Part shown: one piece after another, positions 46,622-57,409 of the stretch
Layout: the number at the start of each line of letters is the position of its first letter
Numbering within the stretch: the first letter of the stretch is position 1
Source of the DNA: Pollenia angustigena
Taxonomy: Eukaryota > Arthropoda > Insecta > Diptera > Polleniidae
DNA: 64,000 nt
Assembly: GCA_930367215.1 (NCBI GenBank)
Contig: OV884060.1
Coordinates: forward strand, 13,968,001-14,032,000
Direction of reading: 5' to 3'
Made by a program: the position numbers and the translations under genes
The notes under the pieces: generated by a model
The model's input: the letters and a program-made list of their open reading frames with translations, nothing else
Databases searched by the model: none
What the model was told of the DNA's origin: nothing

Positions 46622-47560
46622 ACCTTTTGCCCTTAACGAAATGAATGTTTGCCTTAAAGTGCATTGCTGCTAATGTTAAAGGTTTAAGAGGAGGTAAATA
46701 TTTTGGCATAGTTGTAGTTGGTTGGTTGGCTGGTTGTTTCTAATTGTTGTTAATTTTCTAAAATGAAATTCGTTCAATTAAATACACACCATGGCATAAT
46801 AAAGATGACTATGATGATGTTGCTGCTGCTGCTCTTATTGTTGCAGCCACACATTTTGTCTTTTGGTTTTTTGGTACTAAATAACTTGCCTTTGGAAAAT
46901 GATTTTCTTTTTTTTTAATTTTATTTTCACTATGCCCTTTTGTCTAATGTTACGGTTTTGCAGTGTCTCATTTTATACATACAATGAGTCTATTAAAACC
47001 AACACATCCTTCCAAGTTACTTAATTTCTGTTTGTACGTTTCTTTTTTGGGGACATCGCCCTTTCCAAGATCACAAGGTATGCTAATGTTTTATTGCAAA
47101 GGTTTGAGGTTAATTTAAGTGTTCGCACACTCTGCCACACTAAACAAAAAAAAATAATAATAATAATAAAATATGCGAATACAACTCTATTAAAATTTAC
47201 AGTTACATGCATAAAATATTCTACAACAAGTTTGTACAAATTTATTCGCCTGAAAATATGCAATTAACGCTTGTTCTTTTGCTTACTTTGTTGCTGGCAT
47301 TGCGGGTATTCTTTTAGCACAGTAATAATAATTTTGTGATGAAAATGTCATATTTAATTAAGTTAAACAATAAATACAAACATTTTGTTAGAGGATTCTA
47401 TAATGAACAGGATCAACCAACAAGATAATTTGAATTTTGAAGGTAGAAAAAACTAAAGCACTTTTAGTAGAAAAAAAATTTTAAATTATTTAAGGAGATC
47501 AAAATAGTTTTATAATACATATAAGATTTTTATATTTTTAAATTGCCAAATTTTAAATTT
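46622..47560. other. host-like non-coding stretch (possible intron)
   Basis: Contains GTTGCTGCTGCTGCTC (46819), GGTTGGTTGGCTGGTTG (46718) and (AAT)6 at 47154-47169. No coding signal. Confidence 0.35.
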
Positions 47561-47565
47561 AACAG

Positions 47566-47609
47566 TTCTCGCACGGAAAGTTGTCGTTAGAAAGAAGCGT
47601 GTCGGCAAG
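47566..47609 (+). other. candidate short exon
   Basis: A 44-nt GC-richer island between a pyrimidine/A-rich acceptor TTTAACAG and a donor AAG/GTAAAAAT. Joined to the 13 nt of the 46603 exon, it keeps frame and adds FLARKVVVRKKRVGK. The basic sequence is not signal-peptide-like, which weakens the link. Could be chance. Confidence 0.15.
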
Positions 47610-48459
47610 GTAAAAATGGTTTGTGTCTTTACTATTTAAATGTTGTTAATATATAAATAGATAATATACTTAATCACCGACCTAAGTACTAATAAAATTT
47701 GAGTAGATTTCGTAAAAATTTAGTCACGAAGTAGATTTTGTGTTGTATGGCAAATCTAGTTAAAATCAAGATTTAGCTCGAAGTACCAGATTTCAGGGTC
47801 ATGTGTTTACATAAGAAATAAGCAAAGAACTTTTTAGGTAAATTTTTGATAAACTCACAGAGATTATGAGCGGGTTGGGTTATTCGTATGCATTTAGGTT
47901 TCAGATTCAAGACTTTACATTACCAAGTTTCGCTTAGAAGCCGTCGATGTTTTTGCGCTATTTCTACAATAAATCGGTTTCTTTTCATTGCTGTTGAATG
48001 TAGAAGCTAGCAGTTTTTGAAGTTTTTTTCATTTTCTAACGGGCACAGTGGGAGATTTTAAGAAAAAGTGGAAAAAGTCTGCAATTTTTACAGGTTTTAT
48101 ATAAATTAATACACATACCAGTATCCATGTTCTGTTACTTTAGTGTGAACTTCTCGCATCGAAAAGATGTGAAGCAAAATATTCCATTATTTTTCGAAAA
48201 GTGTGTATGTAACTCATGTCGAAAACTATCAAAAGAGATTACGTCGTTACGTTATAAATGTCATAATATTCTACTCGAAGCCGATGTGCCATTGTAGACG
48301 TTGAGAACGCCAGTAACACATATCGTTGACGGCTACCAAAACTTACAAAAAATTTTCACCGACGGCGGCAAAAACACAACCGTCGGCTATACCAAATAAT
48401 GTAAAGTGCTACTTTAATGTGTATGATTTGCAACCGAGCTTTGAAAAGATTCGTATCTA

Positions 48460-49092
48460 TCTATATATATAAAAATGAAAAATGTTTGTATGTTTGTTGG
48501 TTTGTTGGCTTATAGACTCCTAAACTACTGAACCGATTTCCCTGAAATTTTTACAGTAACATCACGTTAGCCCTAAAAAAAATAGGCTACTTATTTTTTC
48601 GATACGGGCAGGGGAATTGGTACCCCCCATTTGATGCTAATATTAAATATCGCATATCTTAGGAGCCGCTGCCCGCATTTTGTTGAACTTTTGGTAGTCT
48701 ATAAATTTCAGTATAAAAATGGGCGGGGTAGACAGAGGAGGAGCAGTACCCCTCATATATAGAAATATAAATAAGAGCCACTGCACTCATTTTGTTGAAC
48801 TTTGAACAAAATTGAAATAAAATTGCAGCGGGGGAAGTGGTAACCACCATAGGACGCCAATGTTTAATATCGCATATCTAAATAACTGGTATATTAAGAA
48901 TGTTTAAACTTTGTGAAAGTCACTCTTCTGGTATACTACACATTTGAAAATAAAAATAAAGCGGATCGGCGCAGGGGGGAAATACCTAACATAGGATGTA
49001 TATAGTAAATATATCTCAACTGAAAAACTATTAAAGGGAGAGTCTTCAAACGTGGTTAAAGCAGTGTAGCAAAGCGCACCGGGTTAAGCTAG
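48460..49092 (+). mobile_element. non-autonomous Helitron, copy 3
   Basis: Complete termini: TCTATATATATAAAAATG after A (48459), and GTGTAGCAAAGCGCACC hairpin then CTAG (49089-49092) before T. Shorter than copies 1 and 2 because it has one module plus a partial duplication (48660-48800). In this copy the mini-hairpin is GCAAAGC. Confidence 0.9.
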
Positions 49093-49099
49093 TATTTTA

Positions 49100-49835
49100 A
49101 AAAAATGATTAAAGCAAAACAATTAAACTATAAAAAATTGTGCCAAGAACAAAATATTACTATTATTACTCTTTGTATTTTGCATTTTTAATAGTTTTTT
49201 AATGTTAACATTTTTTCTCGCTCCATTTTTATTCATGAGTTTATTTGACAGTTCAAAGCGGTAACTTTTCTCACCAAAATGTTACAGACACAATTTTTCT
49301 GTAAATTGGCGAGTAATTTCCTTACGTGACAGCTTGTACTCGCCAAAAAAGTTACAACAGACACAGTTTAGTGAGAAAAACAGATGTTTGTTTCATTTCA
49401 CACATTTCAATCGAAAAGAAAGAACATGGGCACAGAATAGTGGAGAGAGTATTATGCGTTTGTTCTGATATGTCAAACACTTTGAAATACTGGTTCTAGA
49501 CCCATCTTTTTTATTTCTATTTATTTCTAGTGAATATTTTGGTTTTTAATTAAAAAATAACGAATGTATTGTAAGTGTGTAGGTATTGAATCTATATCAG
49601 AAAGATGAATGAAGCTTTTTATACAATGATGGGCAATGCGTTGTTTATACCGTTCAGCTCGTGCCTCCTCCCACGCACGTTTTCATTATCTTATTAGGTT
49701 TGTTCGTCTGTTCTAAAATTTTGCACGCTTATTGCACTGTTCGTTCGACGACTCAAATTTTCTACCTTGTGTCTTCCTGGCAATGTTTTTTCTGTAATAC
49801 AATAGAGCACACAAAGGCGTCATGAGACAGCAAAT
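49100..49835. other. non-coding stretch with an F-repeat scrap
   Basis: ACAGAATAGTGGAGAGAGTATTATGCG near 49434 matches the F repeat start. Otherwise nothing recognised. Confidence 0.35.
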
Positions 49836-49838
49836 ATT

Positions 49839-49978
49839 CAGCCTTATTCCGGTTGTCGTTGTGGTAATCGATCAAGTCGTTTGTTGTAAGAGATTAAAGA
49901 ACACTGGTTGTGTGTTACTTTAATCTCTTACAAAAAACGACTTGAGCGATTACGACAACGACAACTCGAATAAGGCTG
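49839..49978. mobile_element. near-perfect hairpin MITE, 140 bp
   Basis: CAGCCTTATTCCGGTTGTCG at the left and CGACAACTCGAATAAGGCTG at the right. The arms are about 60 bp with five or six mismatches and reach TAAGAGATTAAAG, leaving a loop of about 18 nt. No TSD is obvious. Confidence 0.75.
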
Positions 49979-50394
49979 CTTGTGTTTTTTCTGTCTTTTT
50001 CCTCGAAAGATGTCCTTTTTTAATTTTTGTTTGGATCACGCAGTCTGAGTTGATAGCGACGGTCTATTTTTACACATTGCCACTTCACTATCACAAAACG
50101 TTTTCTTTTTCTTGCTTCGAAAGCTGCCCTCAAAAATGGTTTGGGCATTTTTCTTATGCCACTTTTTTCATCTCTGTATGCTCTGTGGTAACATTCACAG
50201 GCTAAATTTGTGTGCTTACTGATCTATTATTTGGATATTGTTCCTACAAAAAATATTAAAATCGCGATAAAAATATGAGACAGTGATGTTATGATTGTGA
50301 AAATCTATGGTTATTGTGTTTTTTATGTCAAATGAAAAGAATTACGAAAAAAAAATTTGTCCAAAAGATCAATTTTTCTAGAGAATCGGTTATT

Positions 50395-50840
50395 TAATTA
50401 AGAGGGTATAGAAGAGGGTGCTTTAACCCATTTTGTTTATTTGACGTCCTTATCGTTAAAACTTAAAGCCTTTAGTTCCTTCAAAACTTGAAACTATAAA
50501 GGGTGGGGGAACTTTTACCCGTTTTGCCTTTTTTACGCCATAAATGTTGGAATTTCCAAAAAATTTATATCTTTAAGTTCCTTTCAGATGTTACAGTGTC
50601 TGCATGCCAAAATTTAAGAAAAACGGCTGATTAGTTAAAAAGATAAAGGGAGGGGGAGTTTTTACCCCTGTTGAGCTATTTCACGCTCTAAGTAATAAAA
50701 ATTATAGGCTATAGTTCCTTTAAGATGTTAGACTATTTACCTGCCAAATTTCAAAATCGATGAATTAGTTAAACAGATATAGGGAAGGGGGGCTTTTACC
50801 CCTTCTGCCCTATTTTATGCCCTCTAACAATATGAAATAT
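50395..50840. repeat. tandem repeat, unit about 140 bp
   Basis: Four diverged units, each centred on AAAGGG(T/A)GGGG..CTTTTACCC (50405, 50499, 50644, 50779) followed by a TTTTGCC..TTTTACGCC block, AGTTCCTTTCAGATGTTA and GCATGCCAAAATTTAAG. The last runs into TTTCATTAATTCGGTCAAGC. Resembles the repeated 3' part of some insect retroelements; class uncertain. Confidence 0.65.
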
Positions 50841-50910
50841 ACTAAACGCCATATTCTCATACCTAACAAATACACACACAATTTCATTAATTCGGTCAAG
50901 CCGTTTCGAA

Positions 50911-51549
50911 CCCTGCAAATAATACGACAAGCCCATACTCACATGTAAAATATAGCCCATAAGGGACAAGGACTAGTCCAAAGGTTACCCAAATGTATTG
51001 AAAAAACATGGTCTACTTAACATTGCGATGCCCTAGGGCTGGACCATATTACCCAGCTTTGCATTACAACGGAGTAATTTTAAAACTACTCCATGTTCAT
51101 ATCGCTCATTTGCTGCAAGACCGGTATAACTCAAAAAATTTTGGAGTTAGAGATGCAGTATTGTTCGCTTTGTGTTTCTTTATATTGTGTATTAAATTCA
51201 TCTTTATATCTTTTATACTTTCCCAGTTTGAAGAGAATGTGTCTTCTTTTTTTCTAAGTAGTTAGAACAAATCAAAACCTTTAAATGCGTTTATCTCGGA
51301 ATGGATTTTTTTGAGTTATGCCGGTCTTGCAGCAAATGAGCGATATGTACTCCCAGTGGACTGGTTTTGAAACTACTCCTTGGTATACTCCAGAGGATGA
51401 GTTTGGAAATCGTTTTAAAACGAAAACATGTCGTTTATTTGCAAACGCTTTTAACAATGACATGGTACATGATTGCATTACATTGGATTATGATGTAAGT
51501 AGTCCATTTCATCTAGAATGGATCAAGTATTCCAATTTTATTAGCAGGG
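50911..51549. mobile_element. family D MITE carrying a nested foldback
   Basis: Ends CCCTGCAAATAATACG / TTTTATTAGCAGGG. Shares ACATGGTCTACTTAACATTG, GACCATATTACCCAG and GGATCAAGTATTCCAAT with the other D copies. Interrupted at 51098-51347 by a palindromic insert. Confidence 0.7.
51098..51347. mobile_element. nested foldback MITE
   Basis: CATATCGCTCATTTGCTGCA at the left and TGCAGCAAATGAGCGATATG at the right, arms about 42 bp with one or two mismatches (through AGACCGGTATAACTC). Sits in the D element next to ACTACTCC. Confidence 0.8.
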
Positions 51550-51554
51550 AAAAA

Positions 51555-52410
51555 GTTGAATTACAAACACCGCGAAACGAGAATTTTATATTTATAGATT
51601 TTTCTGACAAAATTCTTAAATTTATAACCAAATAAACGCATTTCTTAAGGTATGTACACATTAAACAAATATTTGACGAAAAATCCAAAAAATGAATGAC
51701 CACTAAATAGAATTACTTAAACATTTTGTTTTGATAATTTTTATTGATCTACTGAACTTTATTACTGAACTAATATAAAGAATAATGAAATGAATAATAT
51801 GTTGAATGATTTTTGCTCTATCAAATGGTATGCAAAAATCAAGTAAAGGTTTAATAAAAATTGTGGTTACGTGTAGGGCATCAAATGCTTGTTAAATGTG
51901 ACCATAGCCTTACTAAAGCTTTTAAACAAATTTATTAGATCTGAGCACCGTCTGTACGAAGCTTAACACAATCCTAAAGTTAGTGTTGTCCCTCTCTTTC
52001 TATTCTATTCATTTTCTATGTTAATGTGAAACATTTGCATTTAACCCTCCGGTCATTTACTAACAAAAGACGACAGCTATAACTTATTGCCGTGAACCTC
52101 TTTCAAAATAATTCGATTATTTATAATTATTTTTTTGTTAATCTAAATGTTATTTAACAAATTAATAAGTCAATATTAAGATGCCCCAAAAGTATTCTGC
52201 TTAAAAGGGTTTCTGACATTAGCAATGCAAATTTAGTTGTTATAAAAAAAATACTAAGAAATTCTCAAAACTAAATTAAGAAAATATGTAAACGACAACA
52301 ATTATAGACTCAATATTAATCCGGAGAAATTTACAAATAATGACAATAAGAAAAAACACCAAAGCAACAAGAAATAAGGAAAATAAAAAAAATTAACATT
52401 AATTGTAGTA
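51555..52410. other. non-coding stretch
   Basis: TTTAACCCTCCGGTCATTTAC at 52041 resembles a TTAA/CCCTC piggyBac-type end, as in 56128. No partner end nearby. Nothing else. Confidence 0.35.
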
Positions 52411-52422
52411 TGTACTTGCAAA

Positions 52423-53600
52423 GCATGCCATACACGACATGTAATCTGAAAAATCAGTGTGGCTACCGCGTATTCCGATTCGAAAGATATAATTTTCGCA
52501 TTCGAGCCATTTGTACAGTCTTTTACGATTTGCGTACTCGTTTGAAAATGGCAGAATTCTATTTACAATACAAATACGAAATTTGATGAATATTTATTTT
52601 GTTCGTAATAGAGATTTATTCACACAGAAAAAAATCAAGTTAAAAACGTCGAAAACAAGGTTGATTTAAATTTTTTCGGTGGTGATTTTGCTTCATACGG
52701 GTTTCATGTTAATTCAACCTGATTTTACAATAACTGCGAACAACATTTTTTTCTTTTGATATAACTATAATTCATGTTAATTTAACATTGCAGTAAAGTT
52801 AGAGCAAAATGTAATTTATATTGAAATAACAATCGAAATCACGTTGAATGAAATTTATTTCCAGTTGAAACAACGTGAATTTCATGTAGAATCAAATGGG
52901 TTTGAGTGTATTTTAACAGTGTGAAGAAGCTTCAAACAACATTTGCATTTATGTAAGAATAATTCAAAACCCTGTAACACATGTTTCACTTATTTTGTAT
53001 TCTCCTTTGTTAACAGAAGCATCAGCAGAATCGCCCGATATGGTCATCATTCTTCTTTGAAAACTTGATGTACTATTTAAATAAACAATTTTAATTAAAA
53101 GAATACGGGAATTGTCTTCTTTTTATAACATATTTTAAAAGTGAAAATAAAAAATGTACATAATTAAGTAGGTATGCATGTTAATTTAACAAGATAAACT
53201 TTTGATTTTAATACAAAACAGGTTTTTATGGGTTCAATATTGAATCCAGATTTTTATTTTTTTTTATTTTTTTAACAGTGAATAATATTAAATAAACGTA
53301 ATTTAAGGTTATTTTGAAATTTTTATTAAAAATTAATATGAAATAATGATAAATTTAAGTAAAGGGCATAATTTTGCTGAAATTTAACATGATTCTCAAT
53401 CAACATTTTTCCATGTTAATTTTACATGGGTATTTTTTTCTGTGTGTTGTTTTGACAGGGAATTTTCGCTTTCGATAACGTATTAAAAACGTCCTTTCAT
53501 TCGAAACAAATAAAACGAAAATCGTTATACAGAGTAGAAATTATGCGAAATCGAATATTATTTCTTTCGAATGTTCAAAAACATGTCGTGTAAGGCAGGC
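52423..53600. mobile_element. hAT-like element split by family C MITE
   Basis: TIR GCATGCCATACACGACATGT / ACATGTCGTGTAAGGCAGGC, with flanks CTTGCAAA / CTTATAAA (six of eight). Without the MITE at 52621-53446 it is only about 350 bp and rich in ATTTTCGTTTTCGAA-type motifs. Confidence 0.65.
52621..53446. mobile_element. MITE family C, copy 2
   Basis: CACACAGAAAAAAATC ... TATTTTTTTCTGTGTG; full-length relative of 21381-22172, with a T-rich insert near 53251-53271. Confidence 0.8.
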
Positions 53601-53609
53601 CTTATAAAA

Positions 53610-54445
53610 CATTAAAAACCACAAGCCTTAGAAGATGGCCAAAAAGAAATTATTTTGATTCCTTTAAGAAATAAATTTTATGCTAATTTTTTTTTTTAAA
53701 TAATGTTGTCGTCAATGAAATAAGAAAATAAACTTCAACAAGATAAATTTTGTTAAAGAAGTTTGGACTACGTTCAGTTACCATATTGTTGTATGTAAGT
53801 TTTATGTTGTGTTATAATGGCCCGAAACCCCTTTCAAAAGGGGTTGCTTTAAACAGTTTTAACAATTGATTTGCATTTCAAAATATTTATTCGCTTATAC
53901 ACTACGACAATACTGATTGTTTAAGAAATCAACTTTAGTCCAGCTGGCATAAAGTATGAAATAAGGAATTAATACAATTAAGGCTTTTTAATGGCAAACA
54001 TTTTGCCCATTATAATTATGCATTTTAATTAATCTTGTCTTTCAATTTTTTTTTTTTTTCTCTTTTTCTGACTCAAAATGAAAATGACAATTACATTTTC
54101 ATGTATTTCGTATTTGAGTTGATGAATGGGGTGTTTTATGGCAACATGTACGTCGTGTTTTAATGGCAAAAAAATGAGAAAATTGTAATTCACGAAAAAG
54201 GGTTAATTTTTGTAGTTATGCTAATTTCCTTATTTATATAGATTTAGCTAGAATTTATGCAAATTTTTTGTAATTTTGCTATAAACCTAAAATGAAAAAA
54301 AACCAAAAAGAAAATACTAATCGAAAAGTTTATTTCGTTTGGAGTTTTCATTAAAACACGACAGCACAGATGTGGTGTTTTAAAAAAAAATAAATATTAA
54401 ATAATATTTTCTAATTAGAAATTGTGGTATTTATTTAAATAAGTC
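53610..54445. other. host-like non-coding stretch
   Basis: Poly-T at 54046-54059, otherwise plain AT-rich DNA. No gene seen. Confidence 0.35.
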
Positions 54446-54448
54446 TAA

Positions 54449-55430
54449 GGCCCGTTTTCAAGACTTACCTTTAACGAACGAAATAGTTAATGGTACCTTT
54501 AGCACTAGTGAGGAATAAAGTTACCTTCAACTAGTTTTCGTTTTCACAAAATAAAATAAAATAAACTTTACATTTTAAAAAATGTGGCAATACTAAAGTT
54601 GCCAAAATAAAAATATGAACTGGCAACTACGTACTTTCTTTTACTTTTCTCATTTTAAATTTTTGTGTGCACATATATAAAAAATATGTGAATATAAAAT
54701 GGCAACCCTGCAGATAACGACACGTCCATACATGCATGTAAAGAGTTGTCCATAAAGGAGTAGGAGTACTCCAAAACTACTCCAAATACATGGGTAAAAG
54801 GTGGTTCATTTAACATTACGATGTCCTAGGAGGGGACTATATAACCCACCGAAGTAGTCCCTAAACTACACCATGGAGTACTAAAGTGTGTTAGTTTTAA
54901 AAGTACTCCATGTTACTACAGTATGGAGTACACTAAAGGGGTAGTTTAAGCACATTTCTTTTTCATTTTTTACTAATTGCCTTTTATGGCGTGTACTGTA
55001 GTCTATTATTGCTATTATTAAATATACTTATTTACTTGATATTTTTAATTTTTTTACCATTTTTCCACAAACTTTCACTTTTAAATAAACAATTAATAAT
55101 AGACACCATCAGGGCTACTAATACTATAGAAAAGTATACATCATGCACTTGTTGGCAGCACTGCATGTTAATTTCTTATAACATGGTACATACTACAGTG
55201 CATTGGACCATGTTGTGAGTAGTCCATTTAAGCCGCAATGGACCACGTAGTCCAATATTATCTGTAGGGAATCTCATATCCAAACCTTACGGCAAAAGCT
55301 AAAGGTAGAACGTTCCTCTCTTTACCTTTTTCTTCACTTTAAGATTAAAGGGAACTTGTGATAATTAAAAACTCATTATCTGTTCGATAACTTCCTTCAT
55401 TTTGCTATCGTTAAGTCGTGAAAATGGGCC
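54449..55430. mobile_element. PIF/Harbinger-like element split by a family D MITE
   Basis: TIR GGCCCGTTTTCAAGACTTA / TAAGTCGTGAAAATGGGCC with TAA on both sides (54446-54448, 55431-55433). Excluding the inner D element (54706-55269), about 420 bp remain. The left end is echoed at 33868. Confidence 0.75.
54706..55269. mobile_element. family D MITE, complete copy
   Basis: TIR CCCTGCAGATAA / TTATCTGTAGGG. Rich in GGAGTACTCC and CCATGGAGTACT palindromes; contains the family blocks ACATGGTACATACTACAGTG and GGACCATGTTGTGAGTAGTCC-like text. No TSD recognised. Confidence 0.75.
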
Positions 55431-55580
55431 TAAGAAAATTAAGATTATTTGTAATGAACATTTTGTGGAATTTTCTTTAAGAAATTGGAAAACTTTTAAA
55501 TTATTGTAAAGTACTCGGACAAATTGATCGACTATTTATGTAAACATACATGTTTGATCAGCTTATTGTTTACTGCCCTA

Positions 55581-55816
55581 CACAGAAACAAAATAAAAAC
55601 GGATTTTAATTAAAAAATTTGTGATATTAATTAAAAAATTAAATAAAATTTGCACCACAAATTATAAGTATCAATTAAAAGTTTAATACAATTGATAAAA
55701 CGTTTAATTCACTTAATTAAATGTTTAATGCAATTGATTAAATTTTTAATTAAAATTGATTTTATATTTGATTAACGCTGTAATTGGTGAACAAATTTTG
55801 GAGAATTTTTTCTGTG
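55581..55816. mobile_element. MITE, TIR CACAGAAA, TA target
   Basis: CACAGAAACAAAAT ... AATTTTTTCTGTG, flanked by TA (55579-55580, 55817-55818). The interior repeats TTAATTAAA / CAATTGATTAAA palindromes. A partial relative is at 26640-26835. Confidence 0.7.
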
Positions 55817-56127
55817 TAGAGGAAAAGGAACTTACACCAAGCTTGTCATATGACAGTTCTTATGTGGTAGGGACCGGTACTAGTTCTAACACTTTATATG
55901 AAGGGGCTTGTCACTTTAGCATGGCGATATCCTCGGAAGTGGTTAGTTTACACCTTTTTGACACTTTGTAGCAGATCTCTGATATTGTCCCAAGTGAACC
56001 ATATAATGTGATAGATCTTCTTCATAATTATAAAGAAATATAAACAGATAATATAAGCCCGCACAAAATTCAGTAAAATAACTAGTTTTGTGTCAACTAC
56101 CTTTTCTCTGGAGTAACTGCACTTTAA

Positions 56128-56406
56128 CCCTCTAACGACCATAAGGCTATTTGGATAAAAGTAATCATTTTGTCTATTTAATGTGAATCTGTTACCGCCA
56201 AAAAAGCATATTTTGAAATTAAAACAAGGATTTTTTTTTTTTGAATGTGTCCCAAAACCGAACAGAACTTGTTTTAATCTAAACACATTAAAAAAAATCA
56301 CATTTAAGAGCTACGAAAATTAAAATGGCACCCTTTCTTATTTTCGTAACATAGTTATCCAATATTTTTTTGTTGGGACACCGATGTCCCCGTGGTCGTC
56401 AAAGGG
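56128..56406. mobile_element. piggyBac-like MITE, 279 bp
   Basis: CCCTCTAACGACCA ... TGGTCGTCAAAGGG between TTAA tetranucleotides (56124-56127, 56407-56410), the piggyBac signature. No coding capacity; the minus-strand frame over it is a shadow. Confidence 0.85.
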
Positions 56407-56704
56407 TTAAACACATGATCACCAGCATATCATACCTGTGTCTTGTTTCACCTATCACAACTCTTCCTTTTTATTATAAAATTGTGTTCACTGGTCACAG
56501 GACTTTAAGAACAATTGACACAAATTTTCCGTAGGGTGGTATGTTAAAGGCTGTAGGAAAAATCGCCCAAAGAAAAATGGCCCAAAAAAAAAATGAAAAA
56601 TCGCCCAAAAAATTCCATGTAAAATTGGGCCTGAATTCATATGAAAAGTGACCCAAAATTGTTGGGTTATTTTTCGTTACTATTGGGTGATTTTTAAATT
56701 TTAG

Positions 56705-56950
56705 TTAGTTAGCGAAACCGGTCTTTGTTTAATTAGCGAAACCGGTCTTTGTTATATCATAAAGGAGAAAATCCTTGCGCCCGGCCGAAGGCCGGCTATG
56801 CAGAGAAGCTTTAATTAGCGAAGCCGGTTTTTGTTATACCATAGAGTAGAAAATCCTTGCGCCCGGCCGAAGGCCGACTATGCCGAGACGCTTTAGTAGG
56901 CGCTGCCGGTATTTGTTATACCAAAGGGGAGAAAATCCTTGCACCCAAAA
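56705..56950. repeat. GC-rich tandem repeat, unit about 82 bp
   Basis: Nearly three units: TTAGCGAAACCGGTCTTTGT, TATACCATAGAG, AGAAAATCCTTGCGCCC and the hairpin CCGGCCGAAGGCCGG, then CTATGCCGAGACGCTTTA. Starts of AGAAAATCC are near 56765, 56846 and 56930. Strongly GC-rich against a 70 percent or more AT background. Confidence 0.85.
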
Positions 56951-56978
56951 GTGTTTTCGTTATATGTTTAATATATGC

Positions 56979-57135
56979 ACCCAGAGAAAAAACAACAAAA
57001 CCATTTTTAAAAAAATGTTGACCATATTATGTTTAATTTAACCAGATCATTGTCATCGACAACCGAATTATGGTAAAATAAGTTTCTTTAAAAATAGTTT
57101 TGTTGGTTGTGACCATAATAAAACATGTTTCTCTC
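56979..57135. mobile_element. small palindromic MITE
   Basis: AACAACAAAACCATTTTTAAA faces TTTAAAAATAGTTTTGTTGG; outer ends AGAGAAAAAACA and TGTTTCTCTCT are imperfectly paired. Nested in the 56549 element. Confidence 0.5.
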
Positions 57136-57409
57136 TTACCTTTGTAAGTTACTAAAATTATATGAATAATAACCACTGTTTTGCAAATTGGGTAGTTTTT
57201 AATTTTTTTTTTTGGGAAAAACTAGTTTTTTTCTTTTTGGTCATTTTTCATTTTTATTTTGGGCTCTTTTTCGTTTCTTTTGGGCAAAATTTCATATTAA
57301 ACTTGTTTGGTCATTTTTCATGTTCTTTTGGGCGATTCTTCATTTGGGCGATTTTTAATTTTTTTTTTTTTGGGCCATTTTTCTTTAGGCGATATTTCCT
57401 ACAGCCTAT

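Larger units (their letters stand above)
56549..57406. mobile_element. element with 9-bp TSD, long TIRs and GC-rich tandem core
   Basis: TIR GGCTGTAGGAAAAATCGCCC / its complement ending CCTACAGCC, continuing for about 55 bp as AAAATGGCCCAAAAA. Both flanks read TATGTTAAA (56540-56548, 57407-57415), a 9-bp TSD as in Mutator-like elements. Subterminal arrays of TTGGGCGATTTTTCATTTT type occupy the ends. The core 56705-56950 is a tandem repeat. A smaller palindrome is nested at 56979-57135. Confidence 0.75.

Noticed and set aside
52041..52061. Second piggyBac-like element
   Set aside because: Only one TTAACCCTCC-type end found, no partner within several kb; the same holds at 57553.
55756..55971. 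71-residue frame after the CACAGAAA MITE
   Set aside because: Begins inside the MITE and shows no recognisable motif.
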